Below, in pieces: positions 8,074-15,894 of a stretch of DNA of 64,000 nucleotides. The notes under the pieces were generated by a model. The model was given only the letters and a program-made list of their open reading frames with translations, was not told the origin of the DNA and did no database searches. Position 1 is the stretch's first letter. The number at the start of each line of letters is the position of its first letter. A program made the translations under genes and the position numbers. This stretch comes from a virus: the IMG/VR virus record IMGVR_UViG_3300010354_004913, positions 27,226 to 91,225 of that record, one strand, 5' to 3'.

Positions 8074-9488
8074 GATAAATGGGATAATTCTGGAAATATT
8101 TCTTTAAAATTTAGCTTACGTTCAACATCCATGATATTTATATACTCTTTAAACGCTGATAAAAGGTGAGTATGATCTTCACTGTCCATAAAATCTAATA
8201 CTGCTTGCCAGCGTTTCCATCCGTAGGGATTTTCTTTCCAATAGTCGGCATCTTGTCTATAGTTTGTATGTAGCCATGTGGCAAGTTCTCCAAACAACTT
8301 ACGCACTTCTTCTTTGTCTTTCTGCGGAAGACATCTTATACTTAAGAAAGTAGGAATATACAATAGATGCATATTAAAAATACCGCCACCGGCTTGTATA
8401 CCACCTGTTACATTTTCAAAGTTAATTTTCTTAAAATTTTGTTTTATCTTCCAGCGAGCAAAATCTGGTAAATGTTTGATGTTTAATATCTGTATTGCGG
8501 TAGCAATACTAACTTGTATGTTGCTTGGAGTGTTATCTAACCTATGTAAATTCTTTTCTATAGTAGTCCAGTCACTAGGGTAACGAATATAATAATTTCT
8601 TAAATCAGTAGCATCTATACTAAATCCTACTTTTACTTTTTTAAATTTAGTCCATAGATCAATAATTTCTTCGTCGAGCAATAAGCCATTAGTATTATAT
8701 CTAACAAGTATTTTATCAGCATAACCTTGACGGATAATTTCTTCTAAGAACCATTTATGTTCTCTTATCATTAGCGGTTCACCACCTGCAAAATATACCT
8801 GTTTTAAATTAGGAATCTGAGCATACATTTCTTTCCAGAAGTCTGGATTTTCATGCCAAAAATTATTAAATGTTTCCCGATCCCATTGCATTTGTTCTTT
8901 TAATTCTTTAGACTGATATAATGGGTACATTTTTTTATGATCTGCTACCCATTGGCTACTGTCATGCGGAGAGCACATTACACATTTAAGATTACAAGTA
9001 TGTCCTAATCGTAGATCTAGATATACTAATTTTTCTGGTATAGATCCGTCTTCATTAGTTTGTGATATCAATTCTGGAATGTCGATACCTTCTTCCATCC
9101 AAGATCCAGTTTCCCAAACACGTTTACTAGCAACACCATTACTTTCTTCTTGAAAACATTTAGAACAACTATTAGGAATATTTCCTTCTAACATGATCTT
9201 TCTTACAGATTTCATGTAATCGTTGTTCCAGGCACTCATAGGAGTTTCTCTACCAAAGTTAGCCGGTATACCGTTCTCATTTTTAACTAGACCAACTGTA
9301 TGGTCATTGCCAGCTCCACTAGCATTTGCAGAACAACAAAGGCGCATATCTCCGTTTGGTCTAGTAGCAAAATGTATCCAGGGAAGAACACAAAATGTTT
9401 TACTACCGCTGGCATTTGCTATTTTATTCTGCCAAAGTCCTAACTTTGTAGTCTCAGACTGCATCCAATAAACTTCAGTTTCATCCAT
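8070..9488 (-). CDS. Radical SAM protein with N-terminal cysteine-rich (twitch/SPASM-like) domain
   Basis: 472 residues. Core motif HTCNLKCVMC (C165, C169, C172), then FAGGEPLM and a YNTNG strand. The front domain has C33 (SKTFCVLPW), C51-C52, and C108-x2-C111 (CSKCF), the same cysteine set and spacing style as the plus-strand protein at 2395-3651, so the two are paralogues on opposite strands. An insertion in the front domain makes this copy longer. It overlaps the upstream radical SAM gene by 8 bp and the downstream one by 4 bp, so the three radical SAM enzymes are made from one message. Confidence 0.85.
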   Translation of the reverse strand: MDETEVYWMQSETTKLGLWQNKIANASGSKTFCVLPWIHFATRPNGDMRLCCSANASGAGNDHTVGLVKNENGIPANFGRETPMSAWNNDYMKSVRKIMLEGNIPNSCSKCFQEESNGVASKRVWETGSWMEEGIDIPELISQTNEDGSIPEKLVYLDLRLGHTCNLKCVMCSPHDSSQWVADHKKMYPLYQSKELKEQMQWDRETFNNFWHENPDFWKEMYAQIPNLKQVYFAGGEPLMIREHKWFLEEIIRQGYADKILVRYNTNGLLLDEEIIDLWTKFKKVKVGFSIDATDLRNYYIRYPSDWTTIEKNLHRLDNTPSNIQVSIATAIQILNIKHLPDFARWKIKQNFKKINFENVTGGIQAGGGIFNMHLLYIPTFLSIRCLPQKDKEEVRKLFGELATWLHTNYRQDADYWKENPYGWKRWQAVLDFMDSEDHTHLLSAFKEYINIMDVERKLNFKEIFPELSHLS

Positions 9489-10500
9489 TACAATTTTTCA
9501 CACATGTCCACGGTTTTAATTTTTGTAGATTTATATCTAATTGATCCCATACTACTTCGTCTATTTTTATATCATTAAGATTAGGAACACCTAAGTTATG
9601 AAACTTAGACCGTGTATCTTTAACTACCAAATTTCTAAGTTTTTGTATTGGCAGTGTTTCTACAATCGGCTGTTCTATCCAATCAGATCCTACCCAACAA
9701 CAAGGAAATACATTCCCTCTACTATCTACATAAATTTCGTTTTTTTCAATACACTTAGGCTTAATAGTTGATTGTTCGACTATGTCTTCCCATATAGAAA
9801 TATCTTTACTTATTTTTTCTAGAGGCAAGAATTCTATAACAGATTCTTGAATAGCAGGTTCTAAATAATATTCTATATTTCCAGATTTATCTTCTACTGG
9901 AAATTCTTCCATGTCATAAAATCGTCTAGTATATTTAAAATTAATTTTATTAAATCCTAGGTCTAGCATCTGTTTTTTAAACTCATCAACTTCGTGTTGA
10001 TTATGCTTAAAAATTAAACAATCTATTTCTGCATTTCCACCAGCATTAATAAACGATACTGCGTTCTCGATTATTTTTTTCCAACTTGTTCCTCTTCTAT
10101 ACAAGACATGGCTTGATTCAAAGCCATCAATTCCAAAAGTACAGGTATGACTTTTTCCTAATGCCCTAGCTAGATCTTTCCACCATGTTACATCTCTAGC
10201 ACTGCCGTTTGTATGAATTCCAAGATGGCAATCGCTATTTACGGTTCTTATATACTCGTAAATTTCTAAGCAATCTTTTGCTATAATTGGATCACCATAG
10301 TTACCGCAAGCATAGAAATTTCTCAAATTTTTTAAAAACTCAATTGAAAACCATTTTTTAAAAATATCTAAAGTAACATCATACTGTCCTACAAAATTGC
10401 GCTCCTTGCCTCCATTGACATTTCGAGCACACATAGGACAACTAGCCTGACATTTGTCAGTTAGTTCTATATGTAAGTTTGTTACTTTATTTGGATACAT
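9481..10500 (-). CDS. Radical SAM/SPASM domain protein
   Basis: 339 residues. The cluster motif DKCQASCPMC gives C17, C21, C24. Later strands include GIHTNGS and FGIDG. The C-terminal region has CIEKNEIYVDSRGNVFPCCW and a final WTCVKNC, the usual layout of a SPASM domain with auxiliary Fe-S cysteines. This protein is closer to classical SPASM enzymes that act on peptides or carrier-bound substrates than its three shorter neighbours are. It begins immediately after the glutathione peroxidase stop, with no gap. Confidence 0.85.
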   Translation of the reverse strand: MYPNKVTNLHIELTDKCQASCPMCARNVNGGKERNFVGQYDVTLDIFKKWFSIEFLKNLRNFYACGNYGDPIIAKDCLEIYEYIRTVNSDCHLGIHTNGSARDVTWWKDLARALGKSHTCTFGIDGFESSHVLYRRGTSWKKIIENAVSFINAGGNAEIDCLIFKHNQHEVDEFKKQMLDLGFNKINFKYTRRFYDMEEFPVEDKSGNIEYYLEPAIQESVIEFLPLEKISKDISIWEDIVEQSTIKPKCIEKNEIYVDSRGNVFPCCWVGSDWIEQPIVETLPIQKLRNLVVKDTRSKFHNLGVPNLNDIKIDEVVWDQLDINLQKLKPWTCVKNCNG

Positions 10501-11013
10501 TTATTTTAACATTCTTTCAATTTCTAAAACAATTTTTTTAGAAAGAGGAGTCACATCAAAATTAAAAGTAAGAACTTCTGTAGCAGATTTACTTACAAGA
10601 TACTTATGAAAGTTCCATCTAGGAACATCTCTTGTAGTTTCTCCCAATAATTTGTAGAAACTATTTACTTCATTGACAGATTCACTATTGAACACACCCG
10701 GTGCTGAACAACTATTAGGAACAACATGAGACTTTTCAAAAACAGGAAAACTAATTCCATATTCACTTTCACAGAAATCTTGAATTTTATTATTAGAATC
10801 AAATTCTTGATTGGCAAAGTCACCACTAGGAAAACCTAATACAACAAACCCTTTATCTTTATAGGTATTATATAATTCTTCTAACGCTTCGTATTGTGGT
10901 GTAAGCCCGCAATGACTGGCAGTGTTAACAACCAAAATAACTTTGTCACTGTATTTTGATAAGTGTACACGTTCATTGTTCAATAATGTAAATTCATGGT
11001 TGTAAAAATTCAT
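10501..11013 (-). CDS. Glutathione peroxidase family protein (thioredoxin fold)
   Basis: 170 residues, the usual size of a bacterial GPx. It reduces peroxides using thiols. The catalytic tetrad is visible: Cys35 in ASHCGLTPQYE, Gln69 in FANQE, and Trp133-Asn134 in PRWNFHKYLV. It has Cys rather than selenocysteine. It lies within the radical SAM operon; a role in protecting oxygen-sensitive Fe-S enzymes from peroxide is reasonable but inferred. An AAGGAA ribosome-binding site precedes the start. Confidence 0.88.
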   Translation of the reverse strand: MNFYNHEFTLLNNERVHLSKYSDKVILVVNTASHCGLTPQYEALEELYNTYKDKGFVVLGFPSGDFANQEFDSNNKIQDFCESEYGISFPVFEKSHVVPNSCSAPGVFNSESVNEVNSFYKLLGETTRDVPRWNFHKYLVSKSATEVLTFNFDVTPLSKKIVLEIERMLK

Positions 11014-11032
11014 AATTGTTTCCTTAAAAACT

Positions 11033-11623
11033 TTATTTTTTTCCTATAATCATATACCTATTATATAAAGGTAACTGTAATTCTCCGCTCCACATCACAT
11101 TTATATGCGATTGCTGTGTAAATTCATCTAAGCTATTTGCTATTCTTACATGCTCTTCTATATTATAATTATTACTTTGAAGAACAATTAAACTGTGTTC
11201 TGGTACCTTACTAAGCCATACTTCATAATCTTGTTGTACTATGTGTTCACAACTAGTATTAATAACAACATCGCTAGAACACTTATAATCAATCATGTTA
11301 CTTGTTATTGCTTGAAACTTGTTTTGATTATGTTCCATTTTATTCATTTCAATTGCTATCGATTCGCAACTAGGATCGATGTCTATACTTGTTATTTTTA
11401 CAATAGGTAAGTTACTCTGAAATAATAAACTAGATAGTGTACCTACCCAGCCTCCGTGTATTTCCACAGTGCTAGGATTATTAACAAAAGGTTTTATATT
11501 GTTTATAAGCCATAACTTACTGTTAATTTGACCTTTCCAAAATGCATCTAATGTTCGAATTGGGTCTTGGCTATTTCTAATAGCACACATCCAATGATGT
11601 AAATGATCTAGATCTATATTCAT
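11033..11623 (-). CDS. Class I SAM-dependent methyltransferase
   Basis: 196 residues. The Rossmann motif I appears as VEIHGGWVG (residues 53-61), followed 20 residues on by the acidic strand end SIDIDPSC (D81), as in class I methyltransferases. A later segment, VVINTSCEHI, fits motif IV. The substrate is unknown. The start is coupled to the SGNH hydrolase gene (4-bp overlap), which suggests the two act on the same small molecule or glycan. Confidence 0.75.
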   Translation of the reverse strand: MNIDLDHLHHWMCAIRNSQDPIRTLDAFWKGQINSKLWLINNIKPFVNNPSTVEIHGGWVGTLSSLLFQSNLPIVKITSIDIDPSCESIAIEMNKMEHNQNKFQAITSNMIDYKCSSDVVINTSCEHIVQQDYEVWLSKVPEHSLIVLQSNNYNIEEHVRIANSLDEFTQQSHINVMWSGELQLPLYNRYMIIGKK

Positions 11624-12375
11624 AAATTTAATTTTTCTGCTATTCTTTCTGCAGTTAGTTTTAATGTTTTACAACCATAATGGCTGTCATCTCTAGCTCT
11701 GTCAACTGTCTTTAGTCTATCACACCCTAACAATTTAGCAGTATCACTAAAAAAACTTGCTTCATAGTATCTAGTGTTTTCCCATAACTGTTTACTAGAT
11801 AAGCTGGCAAATAACGCATGGGTCATTCCATGATGTTCACTTTTTGACCAAAGGTCCATGTAATTATTTTCTTCCATGTTCCATGATCCATAACTTTTTA
11901 GAGAATTTCTATAGTAATAAACTGTTCTAGAATAATCTGTCCATAAATGAACTACTGCAAGGGGCATAGGATAGTTAGCTTTTAAAATAATTGAATTATG
12001 AAAAGAGTATGTTATAGATGATCCACCTACCCCCATGTTGATAACTGGTCTATTAGTTATACTTTCTAAGTAGGTGCTTATGGTCTCACTGTCGTCAACT
12101 CCAACCCCAAACACATTTGAACATCCGAATATAACTATAGATTTATTCCAATCAATTTCGTTAAAATTTCTTGTTCGATAACAGTCTTTATTGTAGGTGT
12201 ATCTAACAGGTGCGCTTCTATACTTCCAGTTTTCGGGCTTTGTTTTAAGATTTTTTTGAAATAATTCTTCTGTATCTGTTCCTGAAAATAAAGAATTGAC
12301 TTCAGAATCAACAGGTAAAAATTTTCCCTGTTTAATTAATTTAGGTATAGTTTTAAATATTAAAAAGTTTTGCAT
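11620..12375 (-). CDS. SGNH/GDSL-like hydrolase
   Basis: 251 residues. Three blocks of the SGNH hydrolase superfamily are visible: block I VIFGCSNVFG (Ser86), block II NMGVGGSS (residues 113-120) and block V DDSH (Asp229, His232). Such enzymes hydrolyse esters, often removing acetyl or acyl groups from glycans or lipids. No signal peptide is seen, so it acts in the cytoplasm. It overlaps the upstream radical SAM gene by 16 bp. Confidence 0.75.
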   Translation of the reverse strand: MQNFLIFKTIPKLIKQGKFLPVDSEVNSLFSGTDTEELFQKNLKTKPENWKYRSAPVRYTYNKDCYRTRNFNEIDWNKSIVIFGCSNVFGVGVDDSETISTYLESITNRPVINMGVGGSSITYSFHNSIILKANYPMPLAVVHLWTDYSRTVYYYRNSLKSYGSWNMEENNYMDLWSKSEHHGMTHALFASLSSKQLWENTRYYEASFFSDTAKLLGCDRLKTVDRARDDSHYGCKTLKLTAERIAEKLNL

Positions 12376-13340
12376 TTTGGTATTTTACTATCAGCACTGC
12401 TAACACAGCTAGGAGTTATACAACTTACAGGACCACTGAATAAATTAAAATTTTCTAGATTTCCTAAGGGTGCGTCGTGGCAACTGTAACTACGTTTTAC
12501 TTCGTCTCCGCGAATAATCACACTTTGATAACCACTGTTACACATCCAACCTTTAAATTTGTTAAATCCAAACGCATTAAATCTTTCTGCTTGATCAAAA
12601 AGATACTCTCTACCTTGCTTATCATACATAGCGATTTGATAAATTTCTTCCCCATTAGCTTCTTGCGGAAATCCTGTTCGCATAATTTCGATCATTTCAT
12701 CCGTATAACCATCAACTACATAACTAGCAGTAGGATCGCTTTGAGGTTTTAATGTTACATTAATACCGTGTCTATTCAATCGTTGGCATCTTTCATAATA
12801 TTCCCAAAATCTTTCCGGAACCATTACTTGATTTACTGTAACATACACACTATTATACTGAAGTCTATGAATTTTTTCTATAAAATCTTTTTCTTTAGCA
12901 TGTTCTGCATGAAAACTAGCTGTGATACTTTTACGAGCAAACATGGCTACCGCGGTTGCCCAACTACGCCACCATGTTTCGCCAGGGCTAAGATTAGTAG
13001 TCATGTGTACACTTTGATAAGGAGTTTCAATGCCATCATCCAAGTGCCTCATTAAATCTAGTAATCCTCGATAGGCTGTAGGTTCGCCCCCACTAAAACT
13101 CCAATGAAATTGATTAAATCCATTGGCTCTGGCCTGCGTTTTGATCCTATCAACTACAGTTTTATACACTTCGATTGTTCTATGATCGGGGGTATCAGAT
13201 CTAGCATAGGGCCAACAATAACTACACTTGTAATTACAAAAACGCCCGAGTATCCAACTAATGGAAAACAACGGGCGGTCTAACATTGTACGTTGTCCAA
13301 ACCGAACAACCTTTTCAAAGGGTATTTCTGTAAATTTCAT
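12360..13340 (-). CDS. Radical SAM protein, first gene of the leftward operon
   Basis: 326 residues. RFCNYKCSYC gives C35, C39, C42; FSGGEPTAY and MTTNLS follow. The C-terminal WMCNSGYQSV, YSCHD and CITPSC segments align with the two proteins at 6225-7106 and 7090-8073, but the final C-x-C is replaced by more widely spaced cysteines. The gene opens the leftward operon 13340-7090, whose seven genes overlap, abut or lie within 20 nt of one another. A TTGATC/TTAAAT promoter lies 6 nt before its ATG. Confidence 0.85.
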   Translation of the reverse strand: MKFTEIPFEKVVRFGQRTMLDRPLFSISWILGRFCNYKCSYCWPYARSDTPDHRTIEVYKTVVDRIKTQARANGFNQFHWSFSGGEPTAYRGLLDLMRHLDDGIETPYQSVHMTTNLSPGETWWRSWATAVAMFARKSITASFHAEHAKEKDFIEKIHRLQYNSVYVTVNQVMVPERFWEYYERCQRLNRHGINVTLKPQSDPTASYVVDGYTDEMIEIMRTGFPQEANGEEIYQIAMYDKQGREYLFDQAERFNAFGFNKFKGWMCNSGYQSVIIRGDEVKRSYSCHDAPLGNLENFNLFSGPVSCITPSCVSSADSKIPKCKTF

Positions 13341-13346
13341 CTCTGT

Positions 13347-13375
13347 ATTTAATCCAATGTCTATTGACAGATCAA
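13347..13375 (-). promoter_or_regulatory. Sigma70-type promoter for the leftward radical SAM operon
   Basis: On the minus strand: TTGATC (13375-13370), a 17-bp spacer, TTAAAT (13352-13347). Six nt separate the -10 box from ATG 13340, so the mRNA would be leaderless. It overlaps the rightward promoter. Confidence 0.35.
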
Positions 13376-13392
13376 AAAAGTAAATATATAAT
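13364..13392 (+). promoter_or_regulatory. Consensus sigma70 promoter
   Basis: TTGACA (13364-13369), a 17-bp spacer and TATAAT (13387-13392), a perfect match to the sigma70 consensus. ATG 13399 begins 6 nt after the -10 box, so the transcript should start at or very near the start codon. No Shine-Dalgarno sequence is present. Confidence 0.75.
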
Positions 13393-13398
13393 TACAAC

Positions 13399-13986
13399 AT
13401 GAACATTTCAAAAAGCCCAGATCGCAACACTTTTCAAAAAGAAAAGTATCTTGAACGTCAAGCCGAAAAAGGTAAGACGCCTGATAATGACGAAGATACT
13501 CGTGCTATGGTCGAGTATTACGAGTCTTGGGATAAGAAAGAAGATCAACAAGAAGCAGACCCAGCATGGCGTAAAGATAACTTAGAATGGGATTTACGCA
13601 CCACAGATTGGATTTTGACCAAAGTTCGAAATAGCGAAAGCTATGCTCAAAATCTCTATGCCGCAATGTGTAATAATGATTTCATTAAACGAGAAATGTG
13701 GCCAGTGCTTAAAGAACAGAAATGGTCATGCTCTTGGCGTTATGCCGGAGGCATTGTTGCCCATATGCGACAAGAAGGTGACTACATAGACTGGTATTGT
13801 AGCGGTATTCGTGATATTGGTGTATATGCACCTGCCAAAGAAAACGAAGAATTTACCGAAGAACAAAAGGCAAGACTGGCTATTGTAGATAAATTTGTTA
13901 GTGAAAGTGTAGTTACGGATGAGATTGAAAAAGATTTATATGATCTTGGTTGGCTCGTTGTTAAATACAATGACAACCAGGATTAA
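13399..13986 (+). CDS. Conserved phage hypothetical protein (early)
   Basis: 195 residues, no recognised family. The N-terminal 60 residues are charged and probably disordered. The centre is rich in Trp and Cys (SCSWRYAGGIVAHMRQ, DYIDWYCSGIRD), and the end is acidic and helical. Being the first gene after a perfect sigma70 promoter, it is likely expressed early by host RNA polymerase. The next gene, a desaturase, starts 2 nt after its stop. Confidence 0.7.
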   Translation: MNISKSPDRNTFQKEKYLERQAEKGKTPDNDEDTRAMVEYYESWDKKEDQQEADPAWRKDNLEWDLRTTDWILTKVRNSESYAQNLYAAMCNNDFIKREMWPVLKEQKWSCSWRYAGGIVAHMRQEGDYIDWYCSGIRDIGVYAPAKENEEFTEEQKARLAIVDKFVSESVVTDEIEKDLYDLGWLVVKYNDNQD

Positions 13987-13988
13987 TT

Positions 13989-14795
13989 ATGGATCTTAAA
14001 AAGTTTAGCCATCAAATTTACAAATATAGAATACTGTATTTTTTAGGAGCAGCTTCAGTTATTGTTTCTATTTACTATGCGGTTGTGTACGGAGCATGGC
14101 TTTTGCTACTAGCATCATATCTATGGAGCCGTTGGGTCGGTTTTTTAGGTAACCAAATAGCATTACACAGATATTTTGCACATAAAAGTTTTACTACAAC
14201 TCCAATAAAACATCAATTTTTGTTATGGTTTTCTATTTTAGGTGGAGAAGGAAGTCCGATCACATGGGCAAGCCATCATAGGCATCATCACAAGTATACA
14301 GAAACAGAACGTGATATACACAGTCCTTATGAAAGTATTTTACTATCAACTGTAGGATGGCAAATAAAACCTGCGAAATGGTGGTTGTCTGAAAGACAAG
14401 TTAGAACTATACCAAAAGATCTACTAAGAGATGAATCAATTAAATTTGTAGACAAACACTATTATAATATTTGGGCTTTATTAATTTTAGGAAGTTTTTT
14501 AATAGATTGGAAATTATGTGTGTTTTTTGTACTTGCTCCAGTAGGACATGGTATTGTTAGTGGCGCAATTCTAAATTGGTTTGGTCATTGGAAGCTACCT
14601 AAGAGTTATAGAAGCTTTGAAACTCCCGACAAAACTTACAATAATCAACTTGTTGCTTTATATTTAGGTGGAGAAGGACTACATAATAATCATCATTACG
14701 ATACATCAAAATATGATCAAGCATTTAATCCAGGAGAAATTGACCTGGGAGGAAAATTAGTTAGAAAGTTTTTTGCTACGAACGCGGAGAAATAA
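13989..14795 (+). CDS. Fatty acid (acyl-CoA/acyl-lipid) desaturase
   Basis: 268 residues with several hydrophobic segments. The three histidine boxes that hold the di-iron centre are present: HRYFAH (60-65), HHRHHH (96-101) and HNNHH (232-236). The order matches membrane delta-9-type desaturases, which put a double bond in acyl chains using O2 and electrons from a ferredoxin or cytochrome b5. A phage copy could alter membrane fluidity. The ferredoxin at 57318 is a possible donor (inference). The gene lies in the early region. Confidence 0.88.
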   Translation: MDLKKFSHQIYKYRILYFLGAASVIVSIYYAVVYGAWLLLLASYLWSRWVGFLGNQIALHRYFAHKSFTTTPIKHQFLLWFSILGGEGSPITWASHHRHHHKYTETERDIHSPYESILLSTVGWQIKPAKWWLSERQVRTIPKDLLRDESIKFVDKHYYNIWALLILGSFLIDWKLCVFFVLAPVGHGIVSGAILNWFGHWKLPKSYRSFETPDKTYNNQLVALYLGGEGLHNNHHYDTSKYDQAFNPGEIDLGGKLVRKFFATNAEK

Positions 14796-14796
14796 A

Positions 14797-14979
14797 ATGG
14801 AACGTCCAGAAAAAATGGTTTTTAACGCAGAAGAAATTTTTGAAGACATTCCGGGAGATCCGGATAATGTTATTCTAAAATTTCCTCCCCAGCTTCTTGA
14901 ACAAGTTGGTTGGAAAGAAGGCGACACACTAAATATTACACTCGAAGAAGGGGCACTGGTTATTACTAAACATGGCTAA
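14797..14979 (+). CDS. AbrB/MazE-like (SpoVT fold) DNA-binding protein
   Basis: 60 residues from ATG 14797. The C-terminal 35 residues (PPQLLEQVGWKEGDTLNI... followed by GALVITK) match the swapped-hairpin AbrB domain of MazE-type antitoxins and transition-state regulators. No toxin gene lies beside it, so it is more likely a transcriptional regulator than an antitoxin. It overlaps the IF-1 gene by 8 bp. Confidence 0.7.
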   Translation: MERPEKMVFNAEEIFEDIPGDPDNVILKFPPQLLEQVGWKEGDTLNITLEEGALVITKHG

Positions 14980-15193
14980 AAATTCAGAATTATTAGAACT
15001 TACAGGAAGAGTATCTGAAGTATTACCTAACTCTACATTTAGAGTCAAGGTAGATAATATGGAACAAGTTGTACTTTGTTATATGGGCGGCAGACTCAAA
15101 CAAAATAAGATTAAAGTGATTCTCGGGGATCCAGTAAAAATTGAAATAAGCCCGTACGATCTTACCAAAGGTAGGATAACTTATAGGATGTAA
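14972..15193 (+). CDS. infA: Translation initiation factor IF-1 homologue
   Basis: 73 residues, the same length as bacterial IF-1. The whole protein follows the S1-type OB fold of IF-1: G-V-x-E-V-L-P-N-x-x-F-R-V at residues 12-24, an M-G-G-R-L-K-Q-N segment, and the ending PYDLTKGRITYR, which corresponds to PYDLSKGRIVFR of E. coli IF-1. It would bind the ribosomal A site and may bias initiation towards phage mRNA, perhaps the leaderless ones predicted here. The last point is inference. Confidence 0.92.
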   Translation: MAKNSELLELTGRVSEVLPNSTFRVKVDNMEQVVLCYMGGRLKQNKIKVILGDPVKIEISPYDLTKGRITYRM

Positions 15194-15195
15194 CA

Positions 15196-15858
15196 ATGAA
15201 TTCGGTCTTAGAACGTGTAAACTTAGTCTGTAACAACGTTCTAAAGACCAATGGTCAAGCGATTACATTTCGAAAACTTATTAATTCAATTAGAAAAGAA
15301 TTCAAACGAGTTTCCTTAGATTTAAAAATAAAAACTAAGAAAGACAAAGATTTAGAAAATAACGCATTCTACGTCAATGCCTTTTATGATCCCGAAGATG
15401 ATCGTAATTTAGAAACTTCAATAGAAGTATTAATACATCATTCGTTTGATGATAAAGATTTATTTCACAAACAACAAATATCAGAATTTCTAATTCAAAT
15501 TTTTGATGCTGTAGTACATGAATTACGACATCAACAGCAAAGCAGAAAACGTAATTATAAAACCTACAGTGATCACGCCCACGAACCATTTTCAAGATAC
15601 TTAGCAGATCCAGATGAATTAGATGCTTATAGTTTAAGTATAGCAATTGAATTATTACGTGCCATGCCTGTGGATAGAGCCAAAAGGTATATGACTAAAA
15701 TGACTCTACTGAGTAAAATGAAACACAACGGCAACCTTATTAGTCCAAATTTAAAAGCCTATGTTGACTATTTTGGCAACAATACTCTGTTAAAACGGTT
15801 AGCCAAAAAGGTCAACAAGCACTTAAATTCACTTGACAGCAGCCAAATTTTCCGCTAA
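15196..15858 (+). CDS. Putative HExxH zinc metallopeptidase-like protein
   Basis: 220 residues. VVHELRHQQQ contains HELRH (108-112), a zincin motif, and about 30 residues later DPDELDAYSLSIA supplies a candidate third ligand (Glu141). The protein at 20718-21446 has the same arrangement (HEIIH then DRDEIGAF), so they are paralogues. There is no signal peptide, so it should act inside the cell. The substrate is unknown, and peptidase activity is an inference from the motif. Confidence 0.65.
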   Translation: MNSVLERVNLVCNNVLKTNGQAITFRKLINSIRKEFKRVSLDLKIKTKKDKDLENNAFYVNAFYDPEDDRNLETSIEVLIHHSFDDKDLFHKQQISEFLIQIFDAVVHELRHQQQSRKRNYKTYSDHAHEPFSRYLADPDELDAYSLSIAIELLRAMPVDRAKRYMTKMTLLSKMKHNGNLISPNLKAYVDYFGNNTLLKRLAKKVNKHLNSLDSSQIFR

Positions 15859-15861
15859 AAT
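15833..15861 (+). promoter_or_regulatory. Sigma70 promoter inside the end of the HExxH gene
   Basis: TTGACA (15833-15838), a 17-bp spacer and TAAAAT (15856-15861). Transcription should start near 15868, which leaves about 27 nt before GTG 15895. GGAG at 15883-15886 then serves as ribosome-binding site. Confidence 0.7.
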
Positions 15862-15894
15862 ATGCTTATTGTAAACACTAACGGAGCGGATACC

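Noticed and set aside
14797-14979. MazE-type antitoxin of a toxin-antitoxin pair
   Set aside because: The AbrB-like domain is clear, but the next gene is IF-1 and the one before is a desaturase; no toxin is present.
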